Below, one piece after another: positions 18,538 through 26,868 of a stretch of DNA of 47,399 bases. The DNA comes from Pedosphaera sp. (lineage in GTDB: Bacteria > Verrucomicrobiota > Verrucomicrobiia > Limisphaerales > Pedosphaeraceae). The position numbers and the translations under genes were made by a program. The notes under the pieces were generated by a model. It had not been told where the DNA came from and did no database searches. It saw only the letters and a program-made list of their open reading frames with translations. The DNA lies in the NCBI GenBank assembly GCA_028293325.1, contig JAQGPA010000218.1, positions 1-47,399 of the forward strand. The letters are read 5' to 3'. Position 1 is the stretch's first letter. Every line of letters starts with the position of its first letter.

Positions 18538-18683
18538 ATGAAAATATTTCAAGCGCATTGTGCCTCCCGGTCACTGTTACAATTTGTGCCGCCTGTAAGA
18601 ACTAGCGCAGGTCTAAACAACTTGCGTAAGTGTGGTTTTCTTTGCACCTCATTGCTGTCCTGATAGTTAAGCATCACAGCAAC

Positions 18684-18717
18684 CACTTGGCACGAAGAAC
18701 GCTAATCGTGCCAAGTG
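18684..18717. promoter_or_regulatory. Perfect 11-bp inverted repeat
   Basis: CACTTGGCACG (18684-18694) pairs perfectly with CGTGCCAAGTG (18707-18717) across a 12-nt loop. It sits about 70 bp ahead of the plus-strand gene at 18790, in the 5' leader position. There is no T-run on either side, so an operator or RNA leader hairpin is more likely than a terminator. Confidence 0.5.
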
Positions 18718-18789
18718 TCCGGCAATTACGGTGCTGGACTTGAACCTCCTGTCAGCCTGGGTCGCCAACGAAAGAGGAATGCGGTGGAT

Positions 18790-19530
18790 ATGAAACAGAT
18801 TTTAAGCGTCGAAGCCGAACCCTATCCTTTCGAGTTTATCCCCACGCAATGCGCGCTCATCATCATCGACATGCAGCGCGATTTCCTGGAACCCGGCGGT
18901 TTTGGCGAAATGCTCGGCAACGATGTCTCACAACTGCGCCGGACCATTGAACCCAACCGGCAATTGCTCGCCGCCTGGCGCGCCGCCGGATTGCAGGTGA
19001 TGCACACCCGCGAGGGCCATCGCCCCGATTTAACCGATCTCCCGCCCGCCAAAAAAATTCGCGGCCGAAGCAAAACCTGCATCGGCGATCCCGGCCCCAT
19101 GGGTCGCATCCTCGTGCGTGGCGAAGCGGGTCACGACATCATACCGGAACTTTACCCGCTCCCGACCGAGCCGGTCATCGACAAGCCGGGCAAAGGCGCC
19201 TTCTTCGCCACGGACCTGCACGCAATTCTCCAGAATCGCGGCATCAAACAACTCGTCGTCACCGGCGTCACCACGGAAGTCTGTGTGAATACCACCGTCC
19301 GCGAAGCCAATGACCGCGGCTACGACTGCCTCATTCCCGATGACTGCGTGGGCTCTTATTTTCCGGAATTTCAGGAGATGGGGCTGAAAATGATCAAGGC
19401 CCAGGGAGGCATCTTTGGATGGGTGTCGAACTCAGCAAAAATTTTGGCCGCTCTCAAGCAAGCACATCAGCAACCTGCCACCGCCGCAACCCTACACGAA
19501 ACACGCAATGACTACCTCCAACAAACCTAA
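18790..19530 (+). CDS. Biuret amidohydrolase-like cysteine hydrolase (isochorismatase superfamily)
   Basis: 246 residues from ATG 18790; a GTG at 18784 is nearly as good, and the longer frame from GTG 18715 begins inside the inverted repeat and is rejected. The catalytic triad of the superfamily is present: Asp27 in LIIIDMQRDFLEPGG, Lys132 in IDKPGKGAF and Cys165 in TGVTTEVCVNTTVREAND. HTREGHRPDLTDLP, GDPGPMGRILVRGEAGHDII and KMIKAQGGIFGWVSNSA follow biuret hydrolase (BiuH) sequences as I remember them. Those enzymes convert biuret to allophanate plus ammonia. The gene overlaps the downstream permease by 23 bp, so uptake and hydrolysis are coupled. No allophanate hydrolase or urease is nearby, so the exact amide substrate remains open. 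Confidence 0.85.
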   Translation: MKQILSVEAEPYPFEFIPTQCALIIIDMQRDFLEPGGFGEMLGNDVSQLRRTIEPNRQLLAAWRAAGLQVMHTREGHRPDLTDLPPAKKIRGRSKTCIGDPGPMGRILVRGEAGHDIIPELYPLPTEPVIDKPGKGAFFATDLHAILQNRGIKQLVVTGVTTEVCVNTTVREANDRGYDCLIPDDCVGSYFPEFQEMGLKMIKAQGGIFGWVSNSAKILAALKQAHQQPATAATLHETRNDYLQQT

Positions 19531-21100
19531 GCTGTGGTCGCCCGGCGATTGGAATGCCTTCTTCGGTTTCGGGACGAATATCCTCGTCAACCTGTTGACT
19601 CTCACCGCCCTGCTGCGCTTCGTCCTGAAGCTGCCGGACTCACTGGTCTTCGGACGAATCCTTCCCGCCACCGGGCTGATGCTTTGCCTCAGCACGATTT
19701 ATTACGCCTGGCTTGCCTACAAGCTGGCCAAAAAAACCGGGCGCACTGACGTGTGCGCACTGCCATCCGGCACGAGCGTGCCTCACATGTTCGTCGTCAC
19801 CTTCGTCATCATGCTGCCCATCGCACTCAAGACCGGCGACCCGGTGAAAGGCTGGGAGGCAGGTCTGACCTGGGTGTTCATCCAAAGCTTTGTGTTGATG
19901 ATCGGCGGGTTCGTCGCGCCAATTATCCGTAAGATCACGCCCCGCGCCGCCCTGCTTGGCACTCTGGCCGGCGTCTCCATCTCCTTCATCTCCATGGCCC
20001 CGGCTCTGAACATGTTCCTGACCCCCATGATCGGCTTTGTCTGCTTCACGATCATCCTCTTAAGTTGGTTTGGTGGCGTGCGTTACTTTCGTGGAATTCC
20101 CGCCGGATTGGTGGCCATTGGTGTCGGCAGCCTGATCGCGTGGGGGTCCAATGCTTTTGGCTTAAACTATGGCGGCATGAGTCTCGCTAAACTTTCCGCC
20201 TCCTTCAGCAACTTTGGTTTCTCGGTCCCAATCCCGGCATTTGACCACATCTTCTCCGGCTTCCAATTTATCGGGGTTATTCTTATCACCGCCATCCCGT
20301 TCGGCATCTATGATCTCGTCGAGGCGCTCGACAACGTTGAAAGCGCTGCCGTCGCCGGCGATAGTTTCCCGACCACCCGCGTGCTGACTGCCGACGGCGT
20401 GGTGAGCCTCATCGGCTGCTGTCTCGGCAATCCGTTCATCAATGCCGTTTATATCGGGCACCCCGGCTGGAAAGCCATGGGCGGGCGCATCGGCTATTCA
20501 GCCGCCACCGGCGTCGTGGTGATTCTGCTATCCTGGTTCGGCATTATCTCACTGATGTCGTCGCTCATTCCTGTGGTCGCCATTTCTCCGATTCTGCTCT
20601 ACATCGGCATGTTGATCGGGGCGCAAGCCTTCCAGGAAACGCCGCGCCGTCATGCTCCGGCCATCATCCTTGCGCTGGTGCCGCATTTGGCAGCCTGGGG
20701 TAAGACACAAATCGATAATGCCCTTGGCGCGGCCGGCACCAACGCGGCTGCGGTCGGCCTGGATAAATTGGGAAATAACGGTGTGCTTTATCATGGCTTG
20801 GACGTGCTCGGCGGCGGTTCGATTGTTGGCGGCGTCATCCTTGCCGCTGTGGCTGTGTTCATCATTGACCGGAAATTTGCCAAGGCGGCCGGGTTTGCCT
20901 TCGCTGGCGCGGTGCTGACGTTCTTCGGCCTCATGCACGGCGAGAAGATCGGCATCGGCGAATCACCGGTGGTTGCGGCCAGCTACGTCGCCGTCAGCAT
21001 CGTCTTGCTCGGCTGCGCCAAATTCGCCACGGCCACCGTCACGCCCGCTGAGGAAGTTGAAGCCGATCTAATCGAAGAGCAGCCGGAACCGGCAACCTGA
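19508..21100 (+). CDS. NCS2-type permease, probable purine/ureide transporter
   Basis: 530 residues from ATG 19508 (MTTSNKPKLWSPGDWNAFFG), which overlaps the hydrolase stop by 23 bp and is favoured over the unconserved 31-residue extension. About 12-14 hydrophobic helices are visible: ILVNLLTLTALLRFVL, MFVVTFVIMLPIAL, FIQSFVLMIGGFVAPII, FIGVILITAIPFGIYDLVEA and GVVVILLSWFGIISLMSSLI. GTSVPHMFVV, LVEALDNVESAAVAGDSF and GNPFINAVYIGHPGWKAMGG correspond to the conserved segments around the substrate site of xanthine/uracil-type permeases. The C-terminal tail is acidic. The partner enzyme suggests the cargo is a nitrogen-rich amide such as biuret, or a base degraded to it; this is inference. Confidence 0.75.
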   Translation: MTTSNKPKLWSPGDWNAFFGFGTNILVNLLTLTALLRFVLKLPDSLVFGRILPATGLMLCLSTIYYAWLAYKLAKKTGRTDVCALPSGTSVPHMFVVTFVIMLPIALKTGDPVKGWEAGLTWVFIQSFVLMIGGFVAPIIRKITPRAALLGTLAGVSISFISMAPALNMFLTPMIGFVCFTIILLSWFGGVRYFRGIPAGLVAIGVGSLIAWGSNAFGLNYGGMSLAKLSASFSNFGFSVPIPAFDHIFSGFQFIGVILITAIPFGIYDLVEALDNVESAAVAGDSFPTTRVLTADGVVSLIGCCLGNPFINAVYIGHPGWKAMGGRIGYSAATGVVVILLSWFGIISLMSSLIPVVAISPILLYIGMLIGAQAFQETPRRHAPAIILALVPHLAAWGKTQIDNALGAAGTNAAAVGLDKLGNNGVLYHGLDVLGGGSIVGGVILAAVAVFIIDRKFAKAAGFAFAGAVLTFFGLMHGEKIGIGESPVVAASYVAVSIVLLGCAKFATATVTPAEEVEADLIEEQPEPAT

Positions 21101-21132
21101 CAACGGTCCCGACACATTGAACTGAACCGCAA

Positions 21133-21297
21133 TTAATCACGGAAGACCGGCCCCAGCGCAGCCTCCATCTGGGCCGCAGAATAATGGGCCGCCTGCAAAG
21201 CCCGAACTGAAATTGGAATTAGAACCTCCAACGCCGGAATGTCATCCTCACGCGCCAGTCGGAGTTTCCATTTCCCCGTATCCAACGGTTCAACCAT
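21133..21297 (-). pseudogene. 3'-truncated GNAT acetyltransferase remnant
   Basis: 54 codons. The protein begins MVEPLDTGKWKLRLAREDDI and continues PALEVLIPISVRALQAAHYS, AAQMEAALGPVFRD, then stops. This is the first alpha/beta unit of a GNAT N-acetyltransferase, whose relatives continue for about another 100 residues with the acetyl-CoA-binding loop. Nothing after the stop restores the fold; 33 bp later begins the 3' end of the convergent permease. The ATG overlaps the uvrD stop (ATGGTTGA), so it was translationally coupled to the helicase. It is best read as a gene cut off by a rearrangement, though a functional small peptide cannot be excluded. Confidence 0.6.
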
Positions 21298-23338
21298 AAG
21301 GATCAACCGGCTTCAAATTCCACTCCTCCAATAATTCCTTGGGAATTTCGCTCAGGAAACGGGACGGCTGCTGCATCGCATCACCGCTTCCGCCGGGCAT
21401 CATCCGGATCAGTGGATAGCTGAGATAGAGTTCATTCCGCGCGCGCGTGATTGCCACATAAAGTAACCGTCGCTCTTCCTCTTCTCCATCCATGGTATCC
21501 AACGAACGCGCGGAGGGAAACATCCCGTCGCACAGCATAATCAGAAACACCACATCAAATTCCAACCCTTTGGCCTGATGTATTGTAGAGAGACGGATTT
21601 GCTCAGTGTCGTTGTTGGTTTGCTCGGCTTCCGCCTCCAAATTGGTCAGCAAGGCAAGCTGTGAAAGAAAATCTTCCGTGTTCGGGAATTGCTGCGCGAA
21701 AATCGCCAATTGTTCGAGATCTTCCAGCCGATTCCGAAAATTCGCGTAGTTTTCCTTCAAATGATCTTCATAACCGGCTTCCACCACCAGTCGTATCATC
21801 CGCGACGGATTCCCGCGCACCGGTGCTGCTTCAAGTTGCGAAATCGTGGCGGTAAATTGCGCCCAGGCCACCGCGGCCTTTTTGGGCACACCCGCACTGC
21901 ACCCCTGCAACGCTGTAGCCAGCGGCGCAACCGGAGCCTCCTGCCCCGCTTGCTTTTCCGGCGTTGAACTTCTGGCACCAAAATCAGCACTGAATTTGGC
22001 CCACAATTTCTCCGCGCCCTTGGCGCCAATTCCCGGCAGCAATTGCGCGATGCGCTTAAACGCCAATTCATCCCGTGGATTCGTTATTAGCTTGAGGTAA
22101 CCCGTGACATCCTTGATATGCGCCTGCTCAAAAAATCGGATGCCACTGGTAATGCTAAAAGGAATATTGCGACGGGTCAGTTCCAGTTGCAGTTCCAACG
22201 CATGAAAATGAGAGCGATATAAAACCGCCATTTCATTCATATCCACTCCTTCTTCGCGCAATTCCAAAACACGCTGCGCAATAAAAGCCGCCTGCTCCGA
22301 TCCGCTCATGCAGGTGACCAGCACCGGTTTCGTGCCCGATTTGCGCGCCGGGGTCAAATTCTTGGTGAATTGCTGGGTGTTGGCCGCAATGGCGGCGTTG
22401 GCCACATTCAATATCTCCGGCGTGCTCCGATAATTGGTTTCAATCTTGTAAACCTTCGCCTTCGCATAACGCTCGGGAAATTTCAGGATGTTTTGAAAGT
22501 TCGCCCCGCGCCAGGCATAAATGCTCTGCGCGTCGTCGCCGACCACCATCACATTATGATGTCGCGCGGCCAGCAGGTCTATCAATTCGCTTTGGAGCTT
22601 GTTGGTGTCCTGGTACTCGTCCACCAAAATAAACTGAAATCGCCGTTGATAATGCTCCAGCAAATCCGGGTGCTCCCGCATTAACTTAAGCCACAAATCC
22701 AGCAGATCATCAAAATCCATCGCGTTGGTGGCCCGCTTCCGGGCCTCATAACGCTGCTGCACATCCGTAATCTGCGGTGCAAGCGATGCAAAATAATCGT
22801 AATCTTTCGCCAGCACCTCCGGAATCGGCAGCCGAATGTTGCTGGCCATGGAAAAAATATCCGCCAGCACTTCCGCCTTGGGAAATCGCGTTGCCTTCAC
22901 GTCGATCTGCGCCTGGCCCAGGCACGCATCGATTAAATCCTTTGCGTCTTCCCGGTCCATGATCGTGAAATCCCGCTGATAACCCAACCGGTCCGCATGC
23001 GCCCTCAGGACGCGGTTCCCAATCGAGTGAAATGTCCCCCCCCAAAGCGATGGCAATTCCTGCCCCAATAAATCCGCCACCCGCCGCATCATTTCCTTCG
23101 CCGCTTTGTTGGTAAACGTAAGCAACAGTATCCGGTCCGCGGGAATCCCCTGCTCCAGCAAAAAACCAACCCGATATGTGAGCGTCCGGGTCTTCCCCGA
23201 CCCCGCCCCGGCAATGACCAGTGCCGGTCCCGGCGCCGCCGTCACCGCGGCATGTTGCTGCTCGTTCAGTTCCTTTGCATAATCAATATGCAAATGAACC
23301 GGCGCACGAAACGATTGCAACACATAGTCACGCGACAT
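21290..23338 (-). CDS. UvrD/Rep family superfamily 1 DNA helicase
   Basis: 682 residues with the SF1 helicase motifs in order: Q-motif LNEQQHAAV, motif I GAGSGKT (44-50), Ia LLLTFTNKAAKEM, II ILVDEYQDTN, III VVGDDAQSIYAWRGA, IV IETNYRSTPEILN, V RLSTIHQAKGLEFDVV and VI RRLLYVAITRARNELYL. It unwinds DNA 3' to 5' in repair or replication restart. Between GIGAKGAEKLWAKF and AVAWAQFTATI lies a low-complexity insertion of about 40 residues (STPEKQAGQEAPVAPLATAL, then CSAGVPKK) that looks accessory. The C-terminus is shorter than in E. coli UvrD, without an obvious RNA-polymerase-binding Tudor tail. A remnant acetyltransferase ORF overlaps its stop. PcrA, Rep or UvrD cannot be told apart here. Confidence 0.96.
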   Translation of the reverse strand: MSRDYVLQSFRAPVHLHIDYAKELNEQQHAAVTAAPGPALVIAGAGSGKTRTLTYRVGFLLEQGIPADRILLLTFTNKAAKEMMRRVADLLGQELPSLWGGTFHSIGNRVLRAHADRLGYQRDFTIMDREDAKDLIDACLGQAQIDVKATRFPKAEVLADIFSMASNIRLPIPEVLAKDYDYFASLAPQITDVQQRYEARKRATNAMDFDDLLDLWLKLMREHPDLLEHYQRRFQFILVDEYQDTNKLQSELIDLLAARHHNVMVVGDDAQSIYAWRGANFQNILKFPERYAKAKVYKIETNYRSTPEILNVANAAIAANTQQFTKNLTPARKSGTKPVLVTCMSGSEQAAFIAQRVLELREEGVDMNEMAVLYRSHFHALELQLELTRRNIPFSITSGIRFFEQAHIKDVTGYLKLITNPRDELAFKRIAQLLPGIGAKGAEKLWAKFSADFGARSSTPEKQAGQEAPVAPLATALQGCSAGVPKKAAVAWAQFTATISQLEAAPVRGNPSRMIRLVVEAGYEDHLKENYANFRNRLEDLEQLAIFAQQFPNTEDFLSQLALLTNLEAEAEQTNNDTEQIRLSTIHQAKGLEFDVVFLIMLCDGMFPSARSLDTMDGEEEERRLLYVAITRARNELYLSYPLIRMMPGGSGDAMQQPSRFLSEIPKELLEEWNLKPVDPYG

Positions 23339-23400
23339 ATTTCAAATTTAAGGCATCGTGGAAAACTAAAAAGGGAAAAGAATTGGGGTGCCACCCGCTA

Positions 23401-24285
23401 TCACTTCGCCGGCGGAGTCGAACCGTCCAACAGGCATTGCAACTGGTTCATATTGGCCTCAATCCGCTGGAGGTAGAAGTTCGGGCCAAAGGGGAAGGGC
23501 TGATTCAAATAGCGATACAAACCGCCAAACTCCCGGCTGAGCTTGGGCTGGACATACTTTTCCCAAAACACCGGTGTCTTCCGCATCAGATCGTCCGCGC
23601 TGGAGAACATGCCCACAATGTTCGTCTTTTCCCGTTGATGATGTGCCGCCTCGGCAAATTCCGAATACAGCACGGGCAGTTTATCCACGTAATCCTCCGC
23701 CGCCATCTGCCCCAGCAAATCCGCCGTGCCAAGGGCATAACCCATGATCTTTTCCAGCTCGCTCTGAAACGGGATCAGGTTCAGCGAAGCATTCACCCCC
23801 GTGCAAAGAATCATATTTTGGATCGATTGGATGTCTTCCGCTCGAAAGCCTTTTGTTTTGAGAAACTGCGCGGCGAACTCGGTGCTCCGCACGACGTGGG
23901 TCACGGTATATTTCGCACCCGTCCCTTCCACATCTCCCTTCTCCTTCAAATAGCCGGTGTCGTGAAACAATATCGCCACCAAACCTAATTGAAACAACTT
24001 CCCATTCAGCGGTGGATCAGCCGCAGCTTGCTGTCGTCCATGGAGTAGCCGCACCATGCACAGGGTTCCCTGCAAAGTGTGCTCGAAATCATGATACTTG
24101 GCATCGACCGCCTGGTAATTGGCGTATTGCCCGGTGAAGCACTCGTTCGCCCAGCCAAAGACCTGTGGCACGAACAACTTGTCACCATGAGGAAACATGG
24201 CGCAATACGCGTTCTGCACCTCAACCTCAACCGCAGTCGGGTCCTTTGTAACACCCAGAGGAAACATTGGATATAGTTTAGCCAT
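23401..24285 (-). CDS. HD-domain metal-dependent phosphohydrolase
   Basis: 294 residues. Metal-binding residues of the HD fold are visible: KYHDFEHTLQ (His65, His69) and AILFHDTGYLKEKGD (His108-Asp109), followed by helices with GFRAEDIQSIQNMILCTGV and LGTADLLGQMAAEDYVDKLP, the last Asp being a likely ligand. Such proteins cleave phosphoester bonds of nucleotides, often signalling nucleotides, but nothing in the sequence fixes the substrate. The C-terminal 70 residues (YVQPKLSREFGGLYRYL, YLQRIEANMNQLQCLL) form extra helices. It is 62 bp upstream of the helicase gene on the same strand. The start at 24285 is the first ATG and is followed directly by conserved-looking sequence. Confidence 0.85.
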   Translation of the reverse strand: MAKLYPMFPLGVTKDPTAVEVEVQNAYCAMFPHGDKLFVPQVFGWANECFTGQYANYQAVDAKYHDFEHTLQGTLCMVRLLHGRQQAAADPPLNGKLFQLGLVAILFHDTGYLKEKGDVEGTGAKYTVTHVVRSTEFAAQFLKTKGFRAEDIQSIQNMILCTGVNASLNLIPFQSELEKIMGYALGTADLLGQMAAEDYVDKLPVLYSEFAEAAHHQREKTNIVGMFSSADDLMRKTPVFWEKYVQPKLSREFGGLYRYLNQPFPFGPNFYLQRIEANMNQLQCLLDGSTPPAK

Positions 24286-24386
24286 AACTGCTTAAATTGC
24301 ACGTTATTTTGTGAACCAATCATTTGCCGCGCTCCACCCCCGCCGAAAAACCTGTTTTCCAGCCTGTTTTGTGATTAAGTAATCCC

Positions 24387-24911
24387 ATGCAAAAGACCTT
24401 GCTGACCTTTGTGGATGATATTTATGAGGACCTCGAACTCTGGTATCCCAAGCTGCGCCTGCAAGAGGCTGGTTACGCCATGACAGTTGCCGCCGTTGAG
24501 TTGAAAACCTACACCGGCAAACATGGGTATCCGGCCCGTGCCGATGCCCTGCTCTCGGACGTCGCCAGCAAGGATTTTTGCGGCCTGCTCATCCCGGGCG
24601 GGTTCATGCCTGATAAACTCCGACGCGATCCCAAGGTGCTTTCGCTGACCCGCGAGTTCTTCGACCAGGGCAAATTAGTGGCCTTCATCTGCCATGGCGG
24701 CTGGATCCCGATTTCCGCCAAAATTCTCAAAGGCAAACGCGCCACCGGCTCGCGCGGCATCAAGGACGATCTGGAAAATGCCGGTGTTATCTGGGGGGAT
24801 GAACCGGTGGTGGTCGATGGCAACCTCATCTCCAGCCGGACGCCGCTTGACCTGGCTCCCTTCGCCGCCGCCATGGTGCGCTTTTTGGACCAGCAGAACC
24901 CGGCAACCTGA
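24387..24911 (+). CDS. DJ-1/PfpI family protein (protein deglycase/PfpI type)
   Basis: 174 residues, full length for the family. Landmarks: LTFVDDIYEDLELWYPKLRL with the conserved Glu near residue 17, CGLLIPGGFMPDKLRRD, and the nucleophile elbow VAFICHGGWIPIS with Cys102-His103. The motif CHGGW is typical of the PfpI/YhbO branch. Members act as small-molecule glyoxalases, protein deglycases or peptidases; the specific activity is disputed. The gene is 50 bp ahead of the ABC exporter and probably shares its transcript. It is divergent from the HD hydrolase, with about 100 bp between start codons. Confidence 0.92.
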   Translation: MQKTLLTFVDDIYEDLELWYPKLRLQEAGYAMTVAAVELKTYTGKHGYPARADALLSDVASKDFCGLLIPGGFMPDKLRRDPKVLSLTREFFDQGKLVAFICHGGWIPISAKILKGKRATGSRGIKDDLENAGVIWGDEPVVVDGNLISSRTPLDLAPFAAAMVRFLDQQNPAT

Positions 24912-24961
24912 GTTATACTGTCCGACTTTGAATTTAAGTTCACATTTTTAGTTAAAAAATA

Positions 24962-26794
24962 ATGTCCAAACTCTCTCATTCCATCGCGCGGACGGATCCA
25001 ACCTTCACGGCCAAATCCCGTTCTACCTGGGAAATCGTCCGACGCGTGGCCGTTTATCTGAAGCCCTACAAATTGATGGCTTTCGGAACCATTTGCTTTG
25101 CGTTGCTCTCCCTCGCCTTTACGTTCGCGTTCCCAAAACTGACTCAGTACGTCATTGATGATGTCATTATTAAGCATCAGGCCGCCAGCCTCACGCCAAT
25201 AATGATCGGTTTGCTCGGCAGCTTTCTGCTCCGCGATGTCTTCAACAGCCTCCGCATCCGCATTAACAACACCTTCGAGCAAAATGTCATTTACGATATG
25301 CGCCGCGAGGTTTACGGGCGCTTGCAACGGCTCCCGGTCAACTATTTTGACCAACGCGCTTCTGGCGACCTCATGACGCGCATTATTGAGGACGTCAACT
25401 CGCTGGAACGGGTCCTCATCGATGGCACCGAACAAGGTACCCTCGCCATCCTGAGCATCATCGGGGTGCTCTTCATCATGTTCTATACCAATGCCACGCT
25501 CGCTTTTGTGGCGCTGGTGCCCATACCGATTCTGGCCGGCGGTGCGCTTTGTTACACGCTGACGGCCCACCGCCGTTATCGCGTGCAACGTGAAGCCGCC
25601 AGCGCCATGAATGCGCTGCTCATGGATAACCTGCAAGGCGTCCGCCAGATTAAAGCCTTCAATCGCGAAACCCACGAAGACACCCGCTTTGCCAAACGCG
25701 CGGATGACTTGCGCATCGGCAGTCTTGGCATCATGCGCGTCTGGGCCTTGTATTCGCCCGCCATGACCTTCGCCGCTTCATTGGGCACGGGTCTCGTGCT
25801 TTGGGTGGGTGGCCGTGAAGTCCTCGCTGGCGCATTGAAACCCGGCGAATTAATCGGGTTCATCCTCTTTCTCGCGCTTTTCTACGAGCCCGTGCGCCAA
25901 TTGCATGGCTTGAATCAAATGCTGCAAGCTGCTCGCGCTGCCGGCGAACGGGTCTTCGATATCCTCGACGCGCCCGTCGAACGCGCGGACAACAAACGCC
26001 GTCATTCAATACCCTTGCCCGTCCGCGGCGAGGTGGTTTACGAAAATATTGCCTTCAACTATGCGCCGGACAAAACCGTTTTGCGCGACATTTCACTCCA
26101 GGCGCGACCGGGTGAAATGATTGCCCTCGTCGGCCCCACCGGTGCGGGCAAATCCACCTTGGTGAACCTGCTCCCCGCTTTTTACGAAATTACTTCCGGT
26201 CGCATTACCATTGACGGCCACGACCTCGAGGGCATCACGCTCGAATCCTTGCGCCAGCAAATCAGCGTCGTCAGCCAGGAAGCGTTTCTTTTTAATGGCA
26301 CTGTCCGTGAAAATATTCTTTACGGCAGACTCGACGCCACCGAGGAAGAACTCTTTGCCGCTGCACGCGCAGCCAACTGTCATGAATTCATTTCACGCCT
26401 GCCGCAAGGTTATGATTCGCATGTGGGCGAACGGGGCGTCAAACTAAGTGTCGGCGAGAAGCAACGGGTCAGCATCGCCCGTGCCCTCCTGAAGGATTCG
26501 CCCATTTTGATTCTCGATGAAGCCACCGCCAGCGTGGATACCGGCACCGAACGATTGATCCAGGAAGCGCTCGAACGGCTCATGGCCAATCGCACCAGTT
26601 TCGTCATCGCGCACCGCCTCAGCACCATCCGCCATGCCGACCAAATCCTCGTCCTGCGCCAGGGCCAGATCGTGGAACGCGGCACCCACGACGAATTGCT
26701 GGCAATCAATGGCCTCTACGCCAAATTGGCCCGCATCCAGAATACGACGTTCATCGAAGAAGGTTTTGAAAAACTTTCTCTGGATGCAAAGTAA
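24962..26794 (+). CDS. MsbA-like ABC exporter, permease fused to ATPase
   Basis: 610 residues. The N-terminal half carries six membrane helices (AFGTICFALLSLAFTFAFP, LAILSIIGVLFIMFY, LAFVALVPIPILAGGALCY, LIGFILFLALFYEPVRQLHG) with the coupling sequence YDMRREVYGRLQRLPVNYFD. The ATPase domain follows: Walker A GPTGAGKST (391-399), Q-loop VVSQEAFLFNGTVRENILYG, signature LSVGEKQR (from 495), Walker B ILILDEAT (from 515) and switch His in VIAHRLSTIRH. These homodimeric exporters move lipids, drugs or peptides out of the cytoplasm. The overall pattern is closest to MsbA/lipid flippase proteins. The substrate is unknown. Confidence 0.95.
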   Translation: MSKLSHSIARTDPTFTAKSRSTWEIVRRVAVYLKPYKLMAFGTICFALLSLAFTFAFPKLTQYVIDDVIIKHQAASLTPIMIGLLGSFLLRDVFNSLRIRINNTFEQNVIYDMRREVYGRLQRLPVNYFDQRASGDLMTRIIEDVNSLERVLIDGTEQGTLAILSIIGVLFIMFYTNATLAFVALVPIPILAGGALCYTLTAHRRYRVQREAASAMNALLMDNLQGVRQIKAFNRETHEDTRFAKRADDLRIGSLGIMRVWALYSPAMTFAASLGTGLVLWVGGREVLAGALKPGELIGFILFLALFYEPVRQLHGLNQMLQAARAAGERVFDILDAPVERADNKRRHSIPLPVRGEVVYENIAFNYAPDKTVLRDISLQARPGEMIALVGPTGAGKSTLVNLLPAFYEITSGRITIDGHDLEGITLESLRQQISVVSQEAFLFNGTVRENILYGRLDATEEELFAAARAANCHEFISRLPQGYDSHVGERGVKLSVGEKQRVSIARALLKDSPILILDEATASVDTGTERLIQEALERLMANRTSFVIAHRLSTIRHADQILVLRQGQIVERGTHDELLAINGLYAKLARIQNTTFIEEGFEKLSLDAK

Positions 26795-26868
26795 TTTCCA
26801 TTAAATATTTTTCCCGGACGGTCAGCGACCAGGTCGCAAGGTAAAGCAGAAAGATTTGCAGTCGCATA

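Larger units (their letters stand above)
18476..18789. promoter_or_regulatory. Divergent control region between metH and the cysteine hydrolase gene
   Basis: About 310 bp with no gene, containing the start regions of two divergent genes. It holds a 16-bp near-palindrome close to metH and an 11-bp perfect inverted repeat close to the plus-strand gene, each listed separately. AT-rich stretches at 18500-18560 could supply the metH -10 box. GAGGAA at about 18773-18778 can act as ribosome binding site for the plus-strand gene. Confidence 0.6.

Noticed and set aside
18476..18789. Cobalamin or SAM-type riboswitch in the metH leader
   Set aside because: I looked for the B12-box-like conserved core and for S-adenosylmethionine or S-adenosylhomocysteine riboswitch cores on the minus strand and did not see them; only the palindrome and the inverted repeat stand out.
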